A stretch of DNA of 64,000 nucleotides from Porodaedalea pini (Eukaryota; Basidiomycota; Agaricomycetes; Hymenochaetales; Hymenochaetaceae), in NCBI GenBank assembly GCA_002794775.1, contig NBAY01000019.1, forward strand, positions 124,001-188,000, given 5' to 3'. Positions 1 to 10,800 of the stretch are shown here, in pieces (position 1 is the first letter of the stretch; every line of letters starts with the position of its first letter). The notes under the pieces were generated by a model that made no database searches, was not told where the DNA came from, and saw nothing but the letters and a program-made list of their open reading frames with translations. A program made the translations under genes and the position numbers.

Positions 1-392
1 GCATTTATCAGGGATCTCTTGGACCACATGCAACCTTGGCCGGCCCAAAACTCTGTCGTGGTGATGGACAACTGCACAATCCACAAGTCACTGGAAATCC
101 GCGAACTCATTGAGTCAAGGTCCGTCTATTTTGACCTGTCGTGCTGCGACGCAGGGCTCTTACTGATCTGACTCCACACAGGGGCATGAAGCTGGAATTT
201 CTCCCCACGTATTCTCCGGACTTCAACCCGATCGAGCTGGCATTCTCTCTGCTGAAATCTCGACTTCGTCGGGTCAAATTCAGTGATGAGGAAACGGACG
301 CTTCAGTATTCGCGAAGCTTTACGGTGAAACCATGTCTATCAGTGCTGCGGACTGTCGTGCTTTCTATCATCATTGCGGTTATCTCTGTTAG
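1..392 (+). pseudogene. IS630/Tc1-type DDE transposase, C-terminal fragment
   Basis: This is the C-terminal part of a DDE transposase, the enzyme that cuts and joins the ends of a DNA transposon. Reading from base 1, a stretch with VVVMDNCTIHKS supplies the second catalytic Asp. After a candidate 62-nt intron (120-181, GT...CACAG), the frame continues into YSPDFNPIELAFSLLKSRLRR, which supplies the last catalytic Glu. Removing the intron joins Ser-Arg-Gly-Met in frame. The protein ends at a TAG at 390-392. The N-terminal DNA-binding part and first Asp lie outside the window, so completeness is unknown. Family assignment rests on these two motifs and their order. Confidence 0.75.
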
Positions 393-574
393 TGTCGGGT
401 TTCTTCATTGAGTGGATACAGGCTTCCTTGTCACTGTCTCAACTGGTCCAACAATGTAATATATTCTGTCTATATGATGTACGCATAACTACTGTTCCTT
501 GATGTGAGAAACATCCTCCTGCGCATATCGAACAGTGTGAGTGAGTAATGCAAGACTTGTCTCGACCTCTGCAT

Positions 575-665
575 CCTTCGCTCTTGGACCATATGCAGTC
601 TTGCCGTGCCCAAAGGCTATCATAGCGATGGACAATGAGTTGAGCGGTGCGGAACATCACGCACT
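575..665 (+). repeat. Decayed second copy of the transposase segment
   Basis: Bases around 580-640 resemble bases 20-75: both run from a 'cttggaccayatgca' start, through 'gcccaaa', to 'gatggacaa'. The second copy has many substitutions and small indels and no usable frame. It looks like an old duplicate of the same transposase exon. Bases 393-574 and 666-930 contain nothing I can identify. Confidence 0.5.
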
Positions 666-961
666 CCATCATCATGGTCACTTTCTAGCAGTAAACTTCA
701 ATCATTGAATAAATAAAATGTACATTCTACACAACTAATCATACAAAACCCTGGTATTTCTGTATGAAAGAAGACTTAGTAGGAGGAATACAAAAGGAAA
801 TAGTAGACAAAAGGATTTGAGGCTATGCGAGAGCATGTGTCTGATTGTTCAGACCGATTTGATCCACGCTTGAGTCCCTCCTCATTACCGCCGCTCCAGT
901 GACCACCTTGGACGCCTCGAGGTCATCGTCATGATGTCAGAGCAACTCTTCCGGAACTCTC

Positions 962-3757
962 TCAGTGATGTCCACGTCTACCCCCTCTTCTGGAGTAGCT
1001 GTATTCCCGTCTCTGGTAGTCTCTATCCTCGCTTCCGGAGTAGCTGTATTCCCATCTCTGGTAGTCTCTATCCTCTCTTCCGGAGTGGTAGTCGTGTCTC
1101 CGTTTCTGGTCGCTTCTACCCTCTCTTCCACCCTCTCTTCTGTAGTTCTTGTAAGTCTGATGCCAGTCAGCGGGAGGAGGTGGCCGGGATGAGGACGAAG
1201 TGAGGAGGGACCGGGATGTGTTTCCATGAGCCGTGCCTCCCCTTCCGGCATTAAACAAATTAGAGGGGCCTGGCTGGAGCGAGGACAAAGTGAGGGGGGA
1301 TGGCGGGGACGTGTCTCCACGAGCCATGCCTCCTTTCGAATTAGAGGGGCCTTCGTCATGCGGGTAATCCGATCGATTCTTTTTTTTCTCTGGCCTCATC
1401 GTAAGGGCATGATCGTCAGCGGGACACTTGCGAAATGATTTCGCAGATGACGACGGATAGGATTGCAATGCACTGGATTCCCGTTCACTGGATCGCACCG
1501 CATTGTCCACATGTGGAAGGGGGAACCCTACGCTTATAGGTCCGTCGGGGATACTGTTATGCATGTTGATTCCCTGCTGGACGGCCAAAATCGCTCTGAA
1601 ATGTGGAGCACACTCCTTAAACTGCCCCTGCGAAACGCCACGCTCCTCCAATGCCTTTATTGCAGCTTCATAAGATTCCACAGGCTCGGACATATCATGG
1701 GCACCTCCATGTAACGCAACTACGAGTGAGTCATAGGCATCTTCCCGCAATAGAATGTCGGCAATTCCGTCCTCCAAGAGCTTGAGAGCTGCCGATAGCG
1801 CAGACAGGTCCTTGATGAAAGGCATATACGCCCTAAGATTCCTGTAATTCCTGCATAGTGAGTGCTTCACACTGCCCACTGGCACACTGGCCTCTGCGAG
1901 AAGTACTCGGGCGTCCAGTTCTTCATACAACAAGCTTGCTTCATTACAAGGATCCACAACAAGACCGGCATATTCTCTCATTCGACTATCGGCCGACTTA
2001 AAATCATATTTTTCCGGTCCCTCCAGTTGCGGTATCGGGGAAGCGCTAAACAAGATATCCACATCCTCTTTTTGTTGTCTGAAGGCGAGACGAAGTACGT
2101 ATGCGATTCGGTTGACAGAATCGCGCGTAAGTCTCTTTTTCAAATCAAATTGCGCACCCAATACAGTATCGCAAGGGGTAGAGCCCACGTCGGAGAGTTG
2201 GGAAGAGTGCGTGGAGTAGTGAGCAGAGCCTCTTTTAGGCCAACTCTTTTTAGACTTTTGCTGATACTGATTGAAAATCCACATTGCTTCGTGGCCCGCG
2301 AAACTCTCGATTTTGCTCATAGTCTCGGGTTTCCCCTTTAGCTCCATGGATATCTCGGATGCCTGCGGAAGTCCGCTCCTAATAACTTCCGCCAGAACAA
2401 GGGCGTCCGCATCGTTGTATTGGGCCCGGTCGCAGAAAGGTTTGCAATCTCCATATCCTGCCTGTTCCACCCTCACGACAAAGGAAAGCGAAGCATTCAT
2501 CTCCCAGAAACTCGGCCGTTCATGAGCACGCATAAAAGCAGCTAACAAGTCGTGCAAGTTTTGGATTACCTTCTCTCTGTTGTACTTCGGATAGAGTTGC
2601 CCGAGATCGAATGTGTGGTTTTCCGTTATATTGGCGATTGATTTGAATGCCACGAAGGGCACGCCAGGGCCTGCCTTTGGGGTTTGAGCGCACTGCACAA
2701 GGTCCCTCAAGACCCGTTCATATGTCCACGGGTCACACACTGTGTTTTCCTGAATACGAGGGTGGTCGATCGGGATGAAATAATGAATCCTTTTAGGCTT
2801 GCGGACATCCTCATTATTTGAAGTGTTTCCCGAGCAGTAGCGAATCTGCAGGACACGCTCCGCAACACTGAATCCCATAAGGAGTATAATCTTTCCTTCC
2901 TCGATTAATTTTTGAAGGTGCAACTTATCCGCCGCTTCAGGCTCCTAAATCAGAATGTGAGAATCAAGTAGAGTGATACTAGAGAAGGAGCTTTACCCCG
3001 AGAATAGCATCTGTATGAAGACTAAGTACACCACGTATTTCATCTTCTACTCAACACACATTGATTTCGCTTTGTTCATTTTTCTCCTCCAACGTATTAA
3101 CCCGATCCGTGACAAAAAGAAGGCCGACCTGGGCCTCCGAAGAACGTGCCTCGTCGGCTGCAGCAACATCTTGAACAGTTCGAAGCACGGTGGCCTCGCT
3201 TGTGTGGATTTGTGACTCGAGTTGGGTTATCCTAGCCAAGAGAGAATCATAATTTTTTCTGGCATGAAGACGTTTTTTACGCCGCTTTGACTTTTCCTCA
3301 ATCTGACCATGCTTAGCAACAGCTGCCTCCACAATTACCACAACTTCATCATAGGACTGTGATGCCTTCGCTTGAACGAGCTGCTTCTTTAGCGCTGCAC
3401 TTTTGGACGCTGAAAAATAGTGCACAGATGCATCAGGACGATCCTGCAGCAATTGTATAAATAGTACTTACAGCTACTACGACTAGATTCCTCCCCTGAA
3501 CGCTCTCGAGCCACTTCCTTTCCCTTTCCTTTTGAATCATTCTCTGCAGGTCCTTCAGAAGAAACTTCATCTGACGTCACGTCAGAAGGGCCCATGGAAC
3601 TTACCAGGGAAGACATATGCTTACCAGATAGCACCTCTTGCAACTGCTCAGAGTCTTCCATGGTGTCTTCATGATCATGAACTTCACTGGGTGCTACACA
3701 AAATGCCTGTTTGTAAGCCACCAAAGACTTAGAACGTGGCGATCTATTCCGTACCAT
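962..3757 (-). CDS. Unrecognised 872-aa protein: acidic N-terminus, coiled coil, RE/RD-rich tail
   Basis: Three exons fit well. Exon 1 is 3757-3472; a 62-nt intron (3410-3471) has GTAAGT, a CTGAT branch and TTTTCAG; exon 2 is 3409-3060; a 115-nt phase-0 intron (2945-3059) leads to exon 3, 2944-962. The joined frame is open for 872 residues. The first ~100 residues are Ser/Glu-rich. Residues ~100-210 form a charged coiled coil rich in Lys, Glu, Gln and Ala. The middle ~400 residues are globular and unknown to me. The last ~80 residues are an Arg/Asp/Tyr/Ser repeat built on EDRDYQRREYSYS, recalling RE/RS tails of RNA-associated proteins; that is only inference. The 5' end is uncertain because another possible coding stretch lies just upstream. 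Confidence 0.6.
1000..1140 (-). repeat. Short coding tandem repeat encoding the RE/RD tail
   Basis: Roughly 45- to 51-base units sharing a core like 'ctctggtagtctctatcct' and 'ttccggagtagctgtattccc' (plus strand) repeat about three times at decreasing identity. On the coding strand they encode the repeated GREDRDYQRREYSYS-like segment at the C-terminus of the 872-aa protein. Copy number could vary between strains. Confidence 0.6.
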
Positions 3758-3771
3758 TAACCATGACTATG

Positions 3772-4044
3772 TCACTGGAAGGATCCATAGGATGCCATCC
3801 AGCTTGTCCTTCCGTAGCAATGGGTACTTATAGGGGTGAGCGATGAGGTGGGAGAGCAAGACTGATGGGGATGGGAGGAGAAGGACGAGAGATAAAGATG
3901 AGACTGGTGCATTTTGATGCCCTGAACCCTCCTTTTGTATTCTTGCCGCATTGGGATAGCCAGTTCCCTACCTTCAACCTTGGTCCACAATGGCTCAGTC
4001 GGCATGAAAGCAATAGTCATGAAGGAGGTAGAGGTCGCCGACAT
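3772..4044 (-). other. Possible 5' exon(s) of the coiled-coil gene or a small separate gene
   Basis: An ATG at 4044 opens 90 codons on the minus strand. The first ~35 residues (…EPLWTKVEGRELAIPMRQEYKRRVQG…) look protein-like; the rest is Ser/Pro/His-rich and looks like intron. A second plausible stretch in another frame (…YPLLRKDKLDGILWILP) lies at about 3850-3790. Both might splice to the gene starting at 3757, but I could not find a unique set of splice sites that joins the frames. Confidence 0.3.
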
Positions 4045-4137
4045 CTTTCGGGAGGCTTAGGTACCAAAATATTCGGTAAGCAAAAATATCCGATGCTCTA
4101 AGCGAAATCGAATTGCGTTTCTTTTCCTGACCCTACG

Positions 4138-5663
4138 ATGCCGCCTCAACATGTCAGAAAGAAGTCCAAAAAACTCAAAGACGGCGAAGAACTAGCTGCG
4201 GAATTAGCTGTGCAGATGAAGAAACGCCCTGTTGGTCGCCCCAGGAAAAATGAAGTCCCCAATCAGGTCCCCGAAACTCCCACAAAAAAGCAGTCGAAAT
4301 CAAGTGGGAAGAAATATGCTACAACAGCAAAGCCGACCCGCCGAACTGTGAGTTGTGAAATTTGATGCAAATGCTCTCTCTGACCGGTTTTCATGCCCAT
4401 AGCCGCGCAAGAAGGGCAATGACAAGGATACAGTTGAACAGGAGCATTCGCCTGAAGATCAGGGGGATATATCCATTGTGGACGTCATTCGGGCTTCAGG
4501 ACTTGGCTTGAACGACACTATGAATGAAACGCAGGGTTTTGACGATGACAGATCGGCCTTCGATGAAATTCCTGACTCCCCTGACAAGCCTGATGAGCGT
4601 TCTTTCCATCTTGATGATGGTACGAAACCTCCATTCATTGTTGCCTAAGGCTGTGGCTAAGAAAAGTATAGCTGGCGAGTATGTGGACTGGAATACTCCC
4701 TCCCTTGGACATGCAAAAGCTTATGGATGGATCACATCGACACCTGCTGCAGAGAAAAAGCCCGAACTGGAAGTCATGGTAAAAATTCATGACAGTACTG
4801 GCGTGCGAGACATGAAGATCAACTCCAAGATGTCGCTGGCTGATTTGATCAATGAAGCGGTTTCAATCACCCGGGGCCGTTCTACATTCGACCAACTTGG
4901 TTACACAGCTTGCTGGTCTGTGAAGTCTGGGACAAAGCTCGAACCAGAATATTTGGATACACAAGACCAGTTGGACGCGCTGTTCAAACGAGTTCACAGG
5001 CATCAAGCAGCTGAAAAGAAGAAGAAACGAGGTAACGAAAACCCTGGAATTGTCATTCGGAATCTCAGTAATCAGGTTCGTCTATAGTATTTGATGTATA
5101 AAGTGGTTCCTGACATGCAGTGAAGAATACATGCGGGAACAATGGGAACAGCAATAAACAGCAAAGTGCAACTAGAACGAATGCGACTCCTTCAGGGGTC
5201 ACCGGTGCTAAGGAAGCTTACGATGCTGCACTCGAACGGATTATGGCACAAATCGCAGCAGCGTTCAAATGCGATAAACACGACGGCAGGCTCTGTGGTA
5301 AAATAAGAGGGTCAAAAGACCATCTTATGTATTCCAACAAACATCTTGTTGAACATGCAAAACTGATTGTGAGTCCATTGACAAAGCACAATCTCACCGG
5401 ACTAAAAGCATACTTTGTCCAGTATAAGAATACTCCCGGAGTCAAAGTGGACGAAGTACCGGGGCAACTGAAAGTATTGGACAAGCAGTGGAAAGCAGCT
5501 GACAATGCTAGCACAGGAACTGGCTCTGACATAGCAACTGGGCCTACAACATCCCTCCCCAACAGTGCTCCTGTGACAGCCGGAACAGTGGCAACTGTAG
5601 TGCCAATGCAACCTTTCAACCAGCCGGTCATTGCCCAGCACTACGAAATGCATAACCGGGTGA
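4138..5663 (+). pseudogene. AT-hook protein gene, truncated by a retrotransposon
   Basis: Four exons join in frame: 4138-4347, 4403-4619, 4672-5067 and 5121-5663. Introns are 55, 52 and 53 nt; intron 2 has a CTAAG branch, and intron 3 uses GTAATC, a weaker donor. Residues 30-37 are RPVGRPRK, a canonical AT-hook, in a Lys-rich N-terminus, suggesting binding to AT-rich DNA. An acidic stretch follows, then a segment around WITSTPAAEKKPELEVMVKI and a possible compact domain containing CDKHDGRLCGKIRGSKDHL. I do not recognise the family. The frame runs straight into the first bases of an LTR at 5664, with no natural stop before it, so the host gene has lost its 3' end. It is divergent from the coiled-coil gene, with under 400 bp between the starts. 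Confidence 0.6.
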
Positions 5664-6076
5664 TGTTAGAACCTGAACTTTCACCTTTTCCTTTATTTTC
5701 CCTTTTACCATTTCCTTTATTATATTCGTCCTTTTCATTATATTTACCCATCTTACACAATCATTCCCGCACTACCTTCATTCATTCCATTCCCACTCGT
5801 TATGTAATGTTAGGTAATATAGTCTCACGGTCATCGCTATATAAGGTCTCAGGAATCGCATGAACTCCTTGTTCTGCTTTTCCTCTTACCTCCGCGACGA
5901 CCTAGGTGAGACTCGTCCCCCTTGTATTAGTTTAGATTTGTATTAATCCTCTTACCTCCACGACGACCTAGCCTGAGTAAGCGTGTCCCGAGTCTACGCT
6001 CGAGTATAGCACGTCCCAGACAACAGTCAGCCGAGGCCTGCCCAGTCCAAGTCGTCTCCCGGACTCCCGCCTAACA
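5664..6076 (+). repeat. 5' LTR of chromovirus A
   Basis: 413 bp, TGTTAG to CTAACA, four differences from the 3' LTR. A TATA box (TATATAAGG, 5838-5846) lies 33 nt before GTTCTGCTTTT (5871-5881), which I take as the likely transcript start and U3/R boundary. The 3' part contains two related motifs built on 'cttacctccgcgacgacctag'. Confidence 0.95.
5838..5881 (+). promoter_or_regulatory. LTR core promoter and predicted RNA 5' end of chromovirus A
   Basis: TATATAAGG at 5838 sits 33 nt upstream of GTTCTGCTTTT at 5871. In the independent chromovirus C copy, the same two motifs have the same 33-nt spacing. The 11-mer is the exact reverse complement of the primer-binding sequence at 6078-6088. The start site itself is inferred from this arrangement. 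Confidence 0.6.
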
Positions 6077-6077
6077 T

Positions 6078-6088
6078 AAAAGCAGAAC
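6078..6088 (+). other. Self-priming primer-binding site of chromovirus A
   Basis: AAAAGCAGAAC begins two bases after the 5' LTR. It lacks the TGG start of a tRNA-primed site and is perfectly complementary to 11 nt at 5871-5881. This is the arrangement known from Tf1 and related self-priming Ty3 elements. Confidence 0.65.
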
Positions 6089-6780
6089 CTCACCCAGGCT
6101 CATCCCCAGCGTAAGTCGTCGCTGTCGACTCGCCTTCACTCGGTCTAGAGGAGCGCTCCCCTCGATGGACTTGACGTGTAAACCCCCTAAACGACAACCC
6201 TCAACCCTGCCCGGACGTTTTCGGACGTTCGTGTATTACGTAAATATATCAACCGACATTTCCCGACCCTGGCTCTACGAATTAGCCTCTGGTGGAGCAC
6301 GCACCTAACGTGGACGTGGGTAACAAGACGAGTCCAAACTTCGACGACAATCTCGTTTGTAATCTCACTCGGATCCTACCGCCTCGTCATCAACTTCGCT
6401 GACGAACCCGCTCAACGTTGGCGTAACCCCGGATCGAACGCGCAACCGATCCCTGTCCCTCCGCCAACATCAAGATAGATCTCACCGACAAACAACAACG
6501 GGCCCTTCCTGCTTCAGCCCGTTGGGATCCAGACCGACCAGGCTACATCGCGACCAATAATAGCGGCGTCACTCACGACATCTGGTGGAGTGAAATCCGG
6601 CGCAGCTGGTATTCATCAGACGAACGAGGGAGGAGAGCAAGGTGGCCCCCAGCCGCTCCGTCGTCACCTGCACCGTCAACGTCTACGGTCAACCTACCAC
6701 CGACCCCAGGTCCTTACCGCGAGACCAACAGAGACCCCTCACCGCCGACTCCTCCAGAACCTTCAACACCCGAACCCGCG
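6089..6780 (+). other. Untranslated leader of chromovirus A
   Basis: About 690 bp between PBS and gag with no open frame continuous with gag. Two overlapping frames (6590-6910 and 6642-6863) are open but low-complexity (Arg/Pro/Gln/His-rich) and out of frame with gag; I regard them as chance. An equivalent leader is present in chromovirus C (37654-38350). Confidence 0.6.
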
Positions 6781-7860
6781 ATGTCAGCAGAAGGTTTCAG
6801 CCAACAGCAAATGGCGCAGATCGCGGCCATTGTTGCGAATGCCTTCGCCCATCAGGCGAATAACGCCCCAGCACCGGTCGCGGCCGCTAACCCCCCGACC
6901 CCCAACATAGACGTCGCCCGGCCACGAGAATTCACTGGGGGTGACGATTACCTCGACTTCAGACGTGAAGTCCTCCTTTTTGTATCCGCAAATCCAAGTC
7001 GATACCCTACGTCAGAGAGTAAGATTTATGTAGCTCTCTCCTACCTGAAGGGTGGTAATGCGGCAACGTGGGCGCAGAACTACGTCGAGGAGTCGACAAC
7101 GTCGGGGATAGTCACCTTCACCGACAGCTGGGAAAGATTCCAGGAACGACTCGACGCCTCGTTCGACGACCCGAATCGCAAGGAGAAGGCGCTGAAGGAT
7201 TTCCGAGATAAGGTTCAGAAGGACCTAACCGCGGACGAGTTCTTCCAGAAGTTCGACGTGATAATTAAGCGCGCCGAGTTGAAAGACGACAGCGTCATCT
7301 GCGATCGCCTCAAGCGGGCGATGAACATCGAGGTGGTCCGCGGAGTGCTAAGGTCGACGCCAGTCCCGACGAAATACGAGGATTGGAAGAACAAGGCGAT
7401 TGAAATAGACCGTGGCGAACAACAGATTCGCGCTATCCAACGAGGACGCGCCTTTCTTCCCCCTCCTCGCCTACCACAACAAGCGCCCCCAGCTCGCCGT
7501 CAGGTAGCGGCCCCTCACGTCGACAGACGCGATGCGACCGGCATCACCTTTGGAGGCGCTGGTCAACCGATGGACGTCTCGATGAACGAGGCACAACGAC
7601 GACGTGCGTGCTGGATCTGCGGTGGGCTGGGCCACTTTAAAGACAAGTGCCCACAGGCGAAACCGATCATCCAGCGCATGCTGGAACTGATGGCGCCAGG
7701 CGAACGTCGTGTCCTCGCCGACGAGCTCGGAGCGATGAAGGAGTCGGCCTTCGAGGAAGTCGTAGACACTTGGAGGTCGACGGTGGAGGACTATGTGGAG
7801 GAAGAAGGCGATAACGAAGAGGTCGTCGACTCGCAGGGTTTTGCGAATGGTCAGGCGTAA
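6781..7860 (+). CDS. gag: Gag of chromovirus A (359 aa)
   Basis: Structural protein that would form the virus-like particle and package element RNA. The N-terminal ~100 residues include an Ala/Pro-rich linker. Residues ~45-190 match a retrotransposon Gag capsid-like domain (REFTGGDDYLDFRREVLLF ... WERFQERLDASF). Near residues 276-289 there is one zinc knuckle, CWICGGLGHFKDKC (CX2CX4HX4C), for nucleic-acid binding. The frame is intact and ends at TAA 7858-7860. Pol follows in the -1 frame, and a slippery heptamer lies 18 nt before the gag stop. The ATG at 6781 is the first in this frame ahead of the conserved region. Confidence 0.9.
   Translation: MSAEGFSQQQMAQIAAIVANAFAHQANNAPAPVAAANPPTPNIDVARPREFTGGDDYLDFRREVLLFVSANPSRYPTSESKIYVALSYLKGGNAATWAQNYVEESTTSGIVTFTDSWERFQERLDASFDDPNRKEKALKDFRDKVQKDLTADEFFQKFDVIIKRAELKDDSVICDRLKRAMNIEVVRGVLRSTPVPTKYEDWKNKAIEIDRGEQQIRAIQRGRAFLPPPRLPQQAPPARRQVAAPHVDRRDATGITFGGAGQPMDVSMNEAQRRRACWICGGLGHFKDKCPQAKPIIQRMLELMAPGERRVLADELGAMKESAFEEVVDTWRSTVEDYVEEEGDNEEVVDSQGFANGQA
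7836..7842 (+). promoter_or_regulatory. Candidate -1 ribosomal frameshift site (G GGT TTT)
   Basis: In the gag frame the sequence reads CAG GGT TTT GCG, giving the X XXY YYZ heptamer G GGT TTT. A -1 slip here enters the pol frame, which stays open past the gag stop and continues into protease. The equivalent spot in chromovirus C reads GCATTTT, which is not a canonical heptamer, so support is mixed. I did not fold the downstream RNA. Confidence 0.45.
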
Positions 7861-10800
7861 CCATCGGGGCGACTGACCGAGAAGAACAAGAGACTTCGAA
7901 TCCGGATCCGCTAAAATATAACCAACCATTTGTACAATACGTAGATGCGAACAACGTCGATGGTTTTCCCGATTACGAAGTCTCCACCGGTGTGAACAAG
8001 AATGAAGAGTACGAACAACTGTTCATGAGAGGAACTGGCGGACGCCAGCTGGACCTTCTCCTGACCGTCGAGCATGAAATAGCTGGTGAGACGAGAGAGG
8101 TAGATGCGCATGCCCTTGTGGATTCGGGATGCACGGGATCCTGCATCGACGTCAGGTTCGTCGAGAGGTACGGGTTGGAAACGAAACGCTACATTCGACC
8201 CCTCGCGGTGCTGAACGCCGATGGCACGCACAATGAGGCCGGATTGATCGAGGAATACGTGGACGTCGAACTCATAATCGACTGTCATCGGGAGAAGATC
8301 GTCCTCGCAGTAACGTCCCTAGCGTCATCGAACATCTTCCTGGGGTACGACTGGCTTCGACGTCACAATCCGGAGGTCGACTGGAAAACGGGCTCGATCG
8401 AATTCACCCGCTGTCCAGAAGAATGTGCGATCGAGAGGGAGCCGGTGGAGGACCTAGGCGAGGTGAGGAAGGTGGTGGAGCAGATGAGGAGGGTGAGTGA
8501 GATGCGAATGGACAAGACGTCCTGGCCCGCATACCTCAACGACTACGCCGACGTTTTCAGCGAAAAAGGTTTCGAGAAGCTGCCGGAACACCGACCTTGG
8601 GACCATGTCATCGACTTGAAGCCCGACTTCAAACCGAGCGACTGTAAGATCTACCCGCTCACGCCGACTGAGCAGCAGTCGCTCAAGGACTTCCTTGATG
8701 AAAACCTGAAGTCGGGTCGCATTCGACAGTCGATATCGCCCATGGCGTCGCCCTTCTTCTTCATTAAGAAGGCCGACAAATCGCTACGCCCCATCCAGGA
8801 TTATCGTAAGCTCAATGACGGTACGATCAAGAACAAGTATCCCCTCCCTCTCATTGACGAACTCGTCGACAAGGTCAAGAAAGCAAAATACATCACTAAA
8901 CTTGACCTTCGCTGGGGGTACTACAATATCCGGATCCGCGAGGGTGACGAATGGAAAGCAGCGTTTTGCACGAACATGGGCCTCTTCGAACCAACGGTCA
9001 TGTTTTTTGGCCTTTGCAACGTGCCGGCCACGTTCCAGGCCTTTGTCAACCACATCTTTAAGGACCTAATCTACGCGAACTTGATCATCGTATACCTCGA
9101 CGACATCCTGATCCTCTCGGAAACCATTGAGGAGCATATCGACACGTCGAGGCGTGTACTCCAGATCCTCCGAGAGAATGGCCTGTACCTGAAACCGGAG
9201 AAGTGCGAGTTTGACGCCAAGGTCGTCAAATACCTCGGCCACATCATCGGCAATGGAGAAATCAGGGCTGACCCGGCAAAGACGGAGGCGATTGCGAACT
9301 GGCCAGTTCCACGGAACCTCAAGGAGCTGCAACAGTTCCTCGGCATGGGAAACTGGCTGAGACGGTTTATTAAGGACTACAGTAAGGTGGTCCGACCGTT
9401 GACGTCGTTAACGGGCAAGAAGGACTGGGTATGGGAGACCGAACAGCAGGAAGCGTTCGAGGAGCTGAGACGACGTCTTTGCTCACCTCCAGTCCTAGCC
9501 ATCGCCAATGACGAGGGCCCTTTCTGTGTAGAAGCGGACTCGTCGAACTTTGCGCTCGGTGGTGTGTTGTTGCAGAAGCAGGAAGGGAAGTGGAGGGTGA
9601 TCGCCTACAGGTCAGAGGCACTTGAACCGGCGGAACGAAACTACGAGATCTACGACAAGGAGATGCTCGCGATCGTTTCGGCGCTCAAGGAGTGGCGGCA
9701 ATACCTCCTTGGCGCTCGCCACAAAATTGAGATCTGGTCCGACCACGCCAACCTCACCTACTTCAGGTCAGCACAGAAGCTGAGCTATCGTCAAGCTCGC
9801 TGGCGAACCGAACTCGAGGAATTCGACTTCCACCTCGAACACAAGTCGGGGAAGACAATGGGCAAGGCCGACTTGCTGTCACGCAAGGCGGGCTACGATC
9901 AAGGCAAGGATGACAATGACGGCGTCGTATTCATCAAGGAGAAATGGCTGAACCGTGGGGTGGTAAGGACGTCGCGTGATGAAATGTTGGAACGAGTGGG
10001 TGAGGCGCAGAGAGCGCAAGACGAGTTGGAGAGGCCGACGAATATGGTGAAGGTCGACGGGTTGTGGCGGATGAAAGGCAAGGTGTACGTGCCGTCAATG
10101 ATGAAGGAAGCGGTATTGCGGGAGTGCCACGACTCGACCCTGGCAGGACATCCTGGATCGTCGAAGACGGTCGAACTGGTACGTCGAGACTTCTGGTGGG
10201 CGTCAATGTTCTCCGATGTCCGAACATACGTCCGAGGGTGCAACCGTTGCCAACGGACGAAAGCCTTAAGAACGTCGAGGTCGAGACCGCTTCATCCTAA
10301 CGCGATCCCTGAAGGTCCCTGGGAGATCGTCACAGTTGACCTAATCGGAGAACTCCCGGACTCTAAGGGACACAATGCAATCTGCGTCTTCGTGGACCGA
10401 TTCTCGAAACAGATGCATGCCATCCCGACGACGACGAAACTGTCAGCGGAAGGCATGGCTCAGTTATACTGAGACCACGTCTTCCGCCTCCATGGCCTAC
10501 CGAAGAAGATCATCCACGACCGAGGCACACAGTTCGATGCGTCGATGATGAAGGAGCTATACAAACTCCTACACATCGAAGGCAACCCGTCAACGGCATA
10601 CCACCCACAAACGGACGGTCAGACGGAACGCGTCAATCAAGAGCTCGAACAGTACCTCCGGCTCTTCGTCGATCATCGGCAATCGGACTGGAAGGACTGG
10701 CTCCCCCTCACAGAGTTCGCCTACAACAACCGCGAACATTCAGCGACAAAGATGTCACCCTTCTACGCAAACACCGGACGTCACCCTATGAGCTTCGACA

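Noticed and set aside
937..1359. Overlapping minus-strand frame of 140 aa and plus-strand frames at 931-1203 and 965-1192
   Set aside because: They are alternative frames of the coding tandem repeat at the C-terminus of the 872-aa gene; their repetitiveness reflects the DNA repeat.
6590..6910. Leader frames in chromovirus A as a pre-gag protein
   Set aside because: Two overlapping frames are open with biased composition, and the chromovirus C leader does not keep a matching open frame.
9899..10243. Long antisense frames inside pol of the chromoviruses
   Set aside because: They recur in every copy because the underlying pol sequence is conserved, and have Ser/Thr/Arg-rich shadow composition without motifs.
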